Source: Aquanectria penicillioides (taxonomy: Eukaryota > Ascomycota > Sordariomycetes > Hypocreales > Nectriaceae). From it: DNA of 64,000 bases. This document shows, in pieces, positions 58,001 through 64,000 of the stretch; the first letter of the stretch is position 1; each line of letters opens with the position of its first letter. The notes beneath the pieces were generated by a model, which did no database searches, was not told the origin of the DNA, and was given only the letters and a program-made list of their open reading frames with translations. The DNA lies in contig PYIU01000008.1 of NCBI GenBank assembly GCA_003415625.1, forward strand, positions 744,001 to 808,000, read 5' to 3'. Position numbers and translations under genes: made by a program.

Positions 58001-61000
58001 CTGGGGAAGTCGTTGCGTTCGCAAGGCCCCTGGCCCTTGAGGTGACGGCGCACACACCATCCAAACTCCATCCCTGGTTTCCCCAGATTTTCCTCTGTCC
58101 GGCGGCGCCACGGGGGGGGCAGGATTCGGAGATGGGGATGGGCAATGTCCGTCCAGAGTGGAGGGTGGATGATCATGTTCTCACCCATTTCGAGGAAATG
58201 GTCCTCGAGGAATCGACTGGCCATCCTGGTACGGCGGCATGGATTGAGGCGATGTAGCCTCAGCTGGACTTGGACCGTGACCGTGCGGTTCGGATATGAG
58301 TATCACCATTTTGCTTAGCCCCCCGAAATATTCCCTTGAGGCCGCAACAAACTTCAGGTCACAAAGCGTAGGTTTTGCGGTGACTCGCTGCCCCCTCTCA
58401 TTGGCAGGGAATTGCAATTCCTTGGGTGGTGACGTCCCTGCTTGATCACGAGTCTCCAGAAACCTGGCCGACGCCCGTCGGTAGGGATCATGTCCTACAA
58501 TTAATCAGTGCTTAGCAAGGCATGCGGCTCTAGAAGGCCTCGATGGTGCCGAACTAGTGCTTGGCTGAGCTGGCTTTGCGAGCACGGGGTAAAATACTGG
58601 GACGCTTGAAAGAAGTCGTCCGGTATCAAAACGGACTTAATGGGAAGAGCTTGTTTTGCCACAGTGAGCGCGAGGCTTCTCTAGGGCACAAATCGACCCG
58701 CAGGGCGGCATTGATACCACAGACATGTATCTGTACTGGCATCCGGCCATGGTACAGGGAGCGATGCAAAGATGGTCCAATGCAGAAATGTTGGCGAGAT
58801 CTCTCTCAGATGCCGTAAAAGAAGCAGCTGCTCGTTTTGCATAAGTGAAACGCGGGTATGGACTGATAAACGAGCGAATTTATCGAAGCATGTTCGATCA
58901 TGAGAGATAACATGCCATATCGCTTGTACGACGTCGTGGGACCTCTGCAGGCATCCACACTCAACCTCGAATGACTTGCACCACGAACGGCGGGCCCTGT
59001 GGCGCTTGGAGCCGCATCAAACACGATCATTTTTGGCCACATGCCGTGGTTGGCCTCGGCCCGTTGTTTCTGGTTTTCGAGAGCCAAGAATATTAGGGGA
59101 TGGGTTGTAGTCTTGACGCCACGACGATGGTATGGTGCCGGCCACTGTGTTCACTGTGGCCAGGGCGAACTTTGTCGACACGGCTAGTGGGCTCGCGGTG
59201 GCGTTCCGGAGACGGAAGGGGTTCCGTACGAAAGATGGTTACTTTGGCTAGAGCCGGCGATGGCCTTTTGGAACCGCCACAGTATGGGCCGGAGGCTCGC
59301 GCATTAACTCATTCGTTTGGCGCCAAAAGGAGTGGACGAGGCGGCGCGAGAGCCAGCCAGGGTTCGTCTATGCATTGCATTGGGCGGCTAAGCTCCGGCA
59401 AACGGAGCAACTGAGCCTCTGTCGTTTCAAAGCCAACCAGACGACCAATGCCATGGAACTCGTGGGCCACGTCCCAGGGATCCTTTGCTGATAGCCAAAA
59501 CCTTCACGGATCCACCAAAAGGTCGGACTGACGAGAGTCTCGGGCCAATCGATGACATGGTAGGTAGCGAGGGTGGCGGCACAAGCAATCTTTGCAAACC
59601 AGGTTTTTTTTTTTTCTTCAATCATTTTTATTAGCAAGACACGATGTCATAATTTTTTTTTGCTCCGTGTGTCATACTGTAGCTAGGGCGTGAACGGCAG
59701 CTAGGTTACTTTCCTTTCTCGCTTTCTTTGTTCCCCCCCCCAATTCTTTCTTTCTTTTTCTATTTCCTTTTTTAGTGGGATGATCAGGGCCGTAGGAGTT
59801 TGCGAGCACCCAGCTAGCTATGCGTCCTGTCAGAGACGCAAGGAGGCCACTTGGTTACGTCTCAGGTGGAATCTCGTATTATTCCCGAAATGGTGGTTGG
59901 TGGCAACTAATGGGGCTGGTGAAGTGGCATGACAGCGAAATGTTGTCTCTTCAAGGGGAATCCATCTGTTTGGCTCTCTGCCAGGTTCTGCCGTCGAGGG
60001 CCTCCGGATCAAGAATTGAGTTGTGCCTCAAGAGTTGTGGCTTTTCGCCCCTTCGCCTTCTCCGGTGACGATCGGCGACGCAACTTGAGGTACCACCGAC
60101 TCAGTTGTTGGGTTGCGACGCACGCCGGCAGATGGTCACGGCCAGGTTTAATCCTTACAAAACGGCCGGTTTTCGGGCATTTGGTCCGGCTTAGAGGCCT
60201 TCGCAGGGGAAGCGTGTCCGAGCCGGCCGGACATTGGGGGGATCAGCTCTGCACAGCGAGCCAGGCAGCCAAGCAGCCAAGCACTAGACGCGCAGCGCCG
60301 ACCCAGCGCTAAAACAACAGGCTGGGAGTTTCTTGGATAATCAACCGCCTTGCGGCACTTTTTGTGAAAGCAAGGATCTGCAGTAACTGAGACCCTCAAA
60401 CTTGAAAAATACACGCATACGTGGCTGGGCGAAATTCTAGAACTGGGAAAGGAAAGGCACGCACAGCACAGCACAGCACAAGCACAGCGCAGGGGAACGG
60501 GAAGGACAGAAAGAAAAAAAAGAAAAAAAAAGAGGATTTCGCTTGGTGAGGCCCCCCAATGGCCGCTTGATATGCTGTGCCTTAGTGGCACAGGCGTGCA
60601 TACAGGATAGCTAGGCAGAGTAGATTCCCAACTTTGTGCGCTTGGCGGTGGAGATGTGGGACGCGAGAGGGCTTCTAGAACCAGGGGAGCCTGTGACTCA
60701 TAGCTTTTCTGCGCCATAACTTATCATGAATGTCCTGGTTTTGTGATGTCAGCAGGTGAGGTTTTGAATTGACGAGGAGCGTTATCCGCAGTTTGTTTTT
60801 GTAGCGCCGTATCTGGCCGTGGCAAGCTCGCCGCTGACGGGCTTCGTTTCGGAGGTTCCCAGCAGCTCGGTCGCCGTCGGCCTACATGAAGATTAGTGCT
60901 GATGTTGTTCTTGTTGTTGTTTATATTATCAATGATGTTATTGTGCTCATCAACGCAACTCCGTTTGTCTCGGCGAAAGCAGCGTGAAACCTCCTCAGAC

Positions 61001-61612
61001 GTACATTAGAAACCAAAAAACAAAATAGACATTAGCTCTGCAGTCACCACCGCCGCCGCTGTGGAGGTCGCCGTGCCCCGCGGTGCGACCCCGCCAGTTT
61101 CCAAAGCTCCAGCCTAGCTCAAGGCCACTGGCGCACCCAAGCTCCGGCATAAACACCACCGAGGAAGCGCTCATATCGTGTCGTGAAGGCATTCCCATTC
61201 CCAGAAGAGCTTCGGTCCGGCGGCAGCTCTTCTCAAACATGGTGCTGCGAGTGACCATTCTCACGCCCAGCCTTGACGCCCGCCTGCCAGGGCCACGAGG
61301 TCGCCAGTTTGGCGGCCATGTGCCCCTCCATACGCAGCGGCGGCGGCATACGTCATACGTCCATTGGCAGCGCCAAAAAAACCATGCAAACTGGGTTGAA
61401 ACGATGCGCTCCGAGGTGTTATTTGCTACCAACGGCTGCACTCCTGCGGCCTTGATTTCGAGTTGTGTTTGCTCAGTTTAAGTTGAAGACGGATCGAACT
61501 GTTCCGCCGGAAATCAAGAGCTGTTGCGTTTTGCCAGAGAATCCTTGTCTGACAGAAGCAGCTTGTGCATTTGTTGGCGAGGAACCCATCACCAGACCCC
61601 CAACCAACCAGG
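51328..61612. other. 10.3 kb gene-poor stretch
   Basis: No gene can be supported. Frames up to about 190 codons exist (for example 60717-60148 on minus) but are Pro/Ser/Arg- or Cys-rich, lack motifs and are mirrored by comparable frames on the opposite strand. The first 1 kb is purine-rich then GTACC-rich and is taken as the promoter and leader of the AmdX-like gene. Palindromic GTACC/GGTAC elements recur at 51934-52030. A (CA)n tract is listed separately. T and C runs lie near 59600-59760. No tRNA, 5S or repeat family was recognised. Confidence 0.5.
55054..55091. repeat. (CA)n microsatellite
   Basis: About 18 perfect CA units in the gene-poor stretch. Confidence 0.95.
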
Positions 61613-62232
61613 ATGAGGCCGCCGCACCGCTTTCTGCTCTTTGCTCTCGCGAGCCTGGCAGCCGCAGATATAGTCACCGTGACCGTCGCGCCCGCGATCC
61701 CCTCCAACGAGCCCTCGTTCAAGCAGGACAGGAGCTTCACATCGGCCGTCCTCAACAGCACCAACTTCTACCGCGACGAGCACAACGCCACGGCCGTGAC
61801 GTGGAACGAGACGCTCGAGGACTTTGCGTCCGACTACCTCGACTCCAACGGCTGCGAGTTCGAGCACTCGGGCGGGCCCTACGGGGAGAACCTGGCCATC
61901 GGGTACCCCAACGTGACGGCGAGCATCGAGGCGTGGGGCGACGAGCGGACGAGTACAACTTCGCCAAGGGCGAGTTTAGCGAGGAGACGGGCCACTTCAC
62001 CCAACTCGTCTGGAAGGCAACGACGACGGTTGGCTGCGGGAGGAAGCTGTGCGGGCAGCGCGGATGGTATCTCGTCTGCGAGTACTGGCCGAGGGGCAAC
62101 GTCATTGGGCAGTTCAAAGCCGAAGTCCAGTCCGAAGAGGGCGGTTCCAACGAGAGCGTCGGATCCCTGGCTAAGCCCAGGGTCTGTGTTGTCCTTGCAG
62201 TTGTCCTGGGGTTTGTGTTGATATGGGTCTGA
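61613..62232 (+). pseudogene. CAP/PR-1 (SCP-like) secreted protein with a GPI-type tail, frameshifted
   Basis: CAP-superfamily proteins are secreted and bind lipids or sterols; fungal members are often cell-wall proteins. The + frame from ATG 61613 has a signal peptide (MRPPHRFLLFALASLAAA), then VLNSTNFYRDEHNATAVTWN, YLDSNGCEFEHSGGPYGENLA and VTASIEAWGDER. At about 61941-61950 the conserved continuation (DEYNFAKGEFSEETGHFTQL, VWKATTTVGCGRKLC, GWYLVCEYWPRGNV) is in the next frame, so one base seems lost. Both CAP signature blocks, GHFTQLVW and WYLVCEYWPRGN, are intact after the slip. The second frame ends in a hydrophobic tail (VCVVLAVVLGFVLIWV), as for a GPI anchor. Several N-glycosylation sequons occur. 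One sequencing error would explain everything, so real loss is unproven. Confidence 0.8.
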
Positions 62233-63419
62233 TGGGGTACAAGACATGAGATGGGCGTTCTTTTTGGTACGAGTTTATGATCGGTTGGGTTGGGCAGGTT
62301 TAGGTTTCTCTCATGCTGGATTCGTGAGTTTTTTGGATTGACCTGGCGGGAAACTTTCTTAGATACCCCAAGTTTCCAGATACCAGATTGAGAATGATAT
62401 CAATAGCATTTGCAGTAACACTAAGAGACATCACACTTTCCCTGTTGCTCCAAGAATATTTACTTCTGGATACCAAGTCAACGACACAATGAGAACGATC
62501 GTAGCGAAAACTTGAAAATGTGAATGCTAAGACTTCTTATTGATCACAGCTGAATAGTAACCAAGAGCAATCGCTCCACTCCTGTTGATGACGTGCTCCT
62601 TGATGGGCGCTGTAGGCGAATCAGGTTAGAGAATACAAGCTCAAATGCGTAGAGTTGACGCCGATGGCCCAAGGGGTTATGAAACTCATTCGGTTGGCCC
62701 CCGCAGAGCACTTGGGCCATCGTACCCAGGTTTGGGAACATTCATGTTCCCCGACGAATGGTGATCTTCGAACGGTCTCTGCACAGACCGAAGGAAAGCT
62801 TCATCTTCGTCTGTGAGGGTTTCGAGCGCTTTCAGCAATTTGGAGGCCGAAGCAGGTCTCGTTCCCCGGTCATCAGAAATGATGGCTCTTCTGGGGGATT
62901 CCAACGACTGGGGAATTGAAACAACTTGACGATGAAACGAGTTGGAAAGAATTGGAGTACTCGAGTGAAGGATCAACGAGCTTTCGGATTGGGACAAATC
63001 CAAGGCATATGTGATTCACTAAACATGGCTGTTCAAGAAAGACAAGGAAAACTCCAAGGGCATATGTGGTTCACCAAATTCGAGCCCAAAACGATAACAA
63101 TGACAACTCCAAGGACTCTGTGGTTCACTAAGTTTGGGTGCACGGCATTGACAACAACTCACAAGGAATCTTTGATTCGCGGAATTTGGGTGCACAACAT
63201 CAATGACAACTCCCAATCAAGACTTGAATCACATAGGAGCAGATCGGGGCTGGATGAATGCAACCAGCTCATGCCCTCTAGTCCATACTAGTGCTATCTT
63301 CAGCAAGGCAGTTTGGTGATATCTCAATTTAGTAGAACTAGAATGCTAAGAACATGCTCAATGCTAATTAAATCATTCAACCTCAAGCTCTCTCCGTATT
63401 CGCCAGTAATAAAAGGCAT
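62233..63419. other. intergenic with tandem repeat; one weak minus-strand frame
   Basis: About 1.2 kb between the CAP gene and the P450 stop, holding the diverged tandem repeat listed separately. A minus-strand frame at 63003-62686 (105 codons, LLKALETLTDEDEAFLRSVQ) has protein-like composition but no recognised motif; it might be an exon of an unknown small gene. Confidence 0.4.
62995..63235. repeat. diverged tandem repeat, period about 50-57 bases, four copies
   Basis: Four copies share a core like aactccaagg...tgtggttcactaa followed by tttgggtgcac..cat..gacaac. Copies begin near 62997, 63053, 63107 and 63159. The first is the most diverged and period varies, so frame is not kept. Confidence 0.75.
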
Positions 63420-64000
63420 CTATATCTTGTGCCACCGAATGCTCAGTTGCTCTGGGTGCTTCATCTGGAGGTTCAGCACGACCTCTGCGTCTCTTGCCAC
63501 CCTCTCAGTCCGCGCCAATGCCGCATTCTGGCTCTCCATGGGATATCGCACTGGAGAGGAACCGTGGTCTCTGAATAGCTCTGCCATGGCTGCGACATGC
63601 TCTATTTGAGCAAACTTCTTGCCTGGACAGCCTCGCATACCATCTGACCAAGCAATATAAGTCCCTTCCTCCGGTACCATCATCTGCTCTTCGCCTTTCC
63701 GATTGGTCGCAATCCACCTGAATGGACGCCATTCCTCGGCATCTAAACCCCAATACTTTGGGTGAGCATGAATGGCGTTCAAGTTGAGACAGATCGGAAC
63801 ATCAGCAGGCAGGGTGATTGTGCGGCCGTCAGTCAAAGGCAGCTGCGCAGGCTTTGTTCTCGGTGTGCTTTTCATTGCACCGGCAATTGGGTTGAAGAGC
63901 CGAATCGTTTCGTACTATCTTCTGTTAGTAACACTGGCGTCTTGAAACGTGTTGGGCCTCAGACCTGAATGGCCAGCGTTCTCTTGAGTTTCCCAAAGCT
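63420..64000 (-). CDS. cytochrome P450, C-terminal part (gene continues past window end)
   Basis: A heme monooxygenase; the N-terminal two-thirds lie beyond 64000. Exons seen on the minus strand: 64000-63965 (partial) and 63914-63420, with intron 63964-63915 (gtctga...atag, branch ttactaac). Motifs in order: FGKLKRTLAIQ, the K-helix ExxR in YETIRLFNPIAG, the meander EEWRPFRW, and the heme loop WSDGMRGCPGKKFA with the axial Cys. This is close to FxxGxRxCxG, with Trp in the Phe position and Asp for the second variable residue. The gene ends RYPMESQNAALARTERVARD...WHKI. Clan and substrate cannot be assigned from this part. Confidence 0.88.

Noticed and set aside
60148..60717. 189-codon minus-strand frame with a hydrophobic stretch
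   Set aside because: The hydrophobic part (FFFLFFLSVL) comes from an A/G-rich simple tract on +, and the rest has no recognisable protein pattern.
61465..62232. One continuous 255-codon frame over the CAP gene
   Set aside because: Its first 150 residues are an out-of-frame Arg-rich reading without a signal peptide; the true N-terminal half lies in the frame starting at 61613.
62926..63291. 121-codon plus-strand frame across the tandem repeat
   Set aside because: The repeat period is not a multiple of three and the copies fall in different frames, so a coding repeat is not supported.

Overview
The window is a piece of a filamentous ascomycete chromosome. Many genes carry short introns of about 48-60 bases with GT(A/G)NGN donors and CTAAC/CTGAC-like branch sites. 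Families typical of moulds are present: Zn2Cys6 regulators, an AmdX-like C2H2 regulator, MFS carriers, a P450, a fungal nitrilase and a GH3 glucosidase relic. I read it as Sordariomycete, probably Hypocreales, from gene content and style only; species cannot be told.

Layout. 1-9.75 kb is a conserved housekeeping block: the 3' end of LSM3, a GTPBP1-like GTPase, a Zn2Cys6 factor and a large alpha-arrestin. 9.75-17 kb holds no gene I can support. 17-19.2 kb holds only a weak relic. 19.3-32.2 kb is gene-rich: an MCT-type MFS carrier, a Nudix hydrolase, an F-box-like protein, a Zn2Cys6 factor divergent from a 2OG-Fe(II) oxygenase, the lariat debranching enzyme DBR1 and a nitrilase. 32.5-45 kb is more AT-rich and full of decay: a sugar permease, a Zn2Cys6 regulator and a GH3 beta-glucosidase lie side by side and all are broken. 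This looks like a dead beta-glucoside/oligosaccharide utilisation cluster. An OFA-type MFS carrier and a small ABM-domain protein follow and look intact, then a broken divergent histone H3 variant with a long C-terminal extension (43.4-44.0 kb). 45.5-51.3 kb carries a quinone-reductase-like MDR enzyme converging on an AmdX-like C2H2 regulator. 51.3-61.6 kb is a second large gene-poor stretch. The right end has a GPI-type CAP/PR-1 protein gene with a frameshift, a diverged tandem repeat and the C-terminal half of a P450 that runs off the window.

How the genes fit together. Lsm3 (U6 snRNP) and Dbr1 (lariat turnover) both act in splicing but are far apart. The arrestin is a ubiquitin-ligase adaptor for nutrient transporters. 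The Zn2Cys6/2OG-oxygenase pair shares a 282-base divergent promoter with CCGG half-site repeats and may be regulator and target. The permease/regulator/glucosidase relics would have imported, sensed and cleaved the same sugars.

Exon boundaries were set by hand from frame, splice consensus and family motifs; no similarity search was run. All family assignments rest on recognised motifs.
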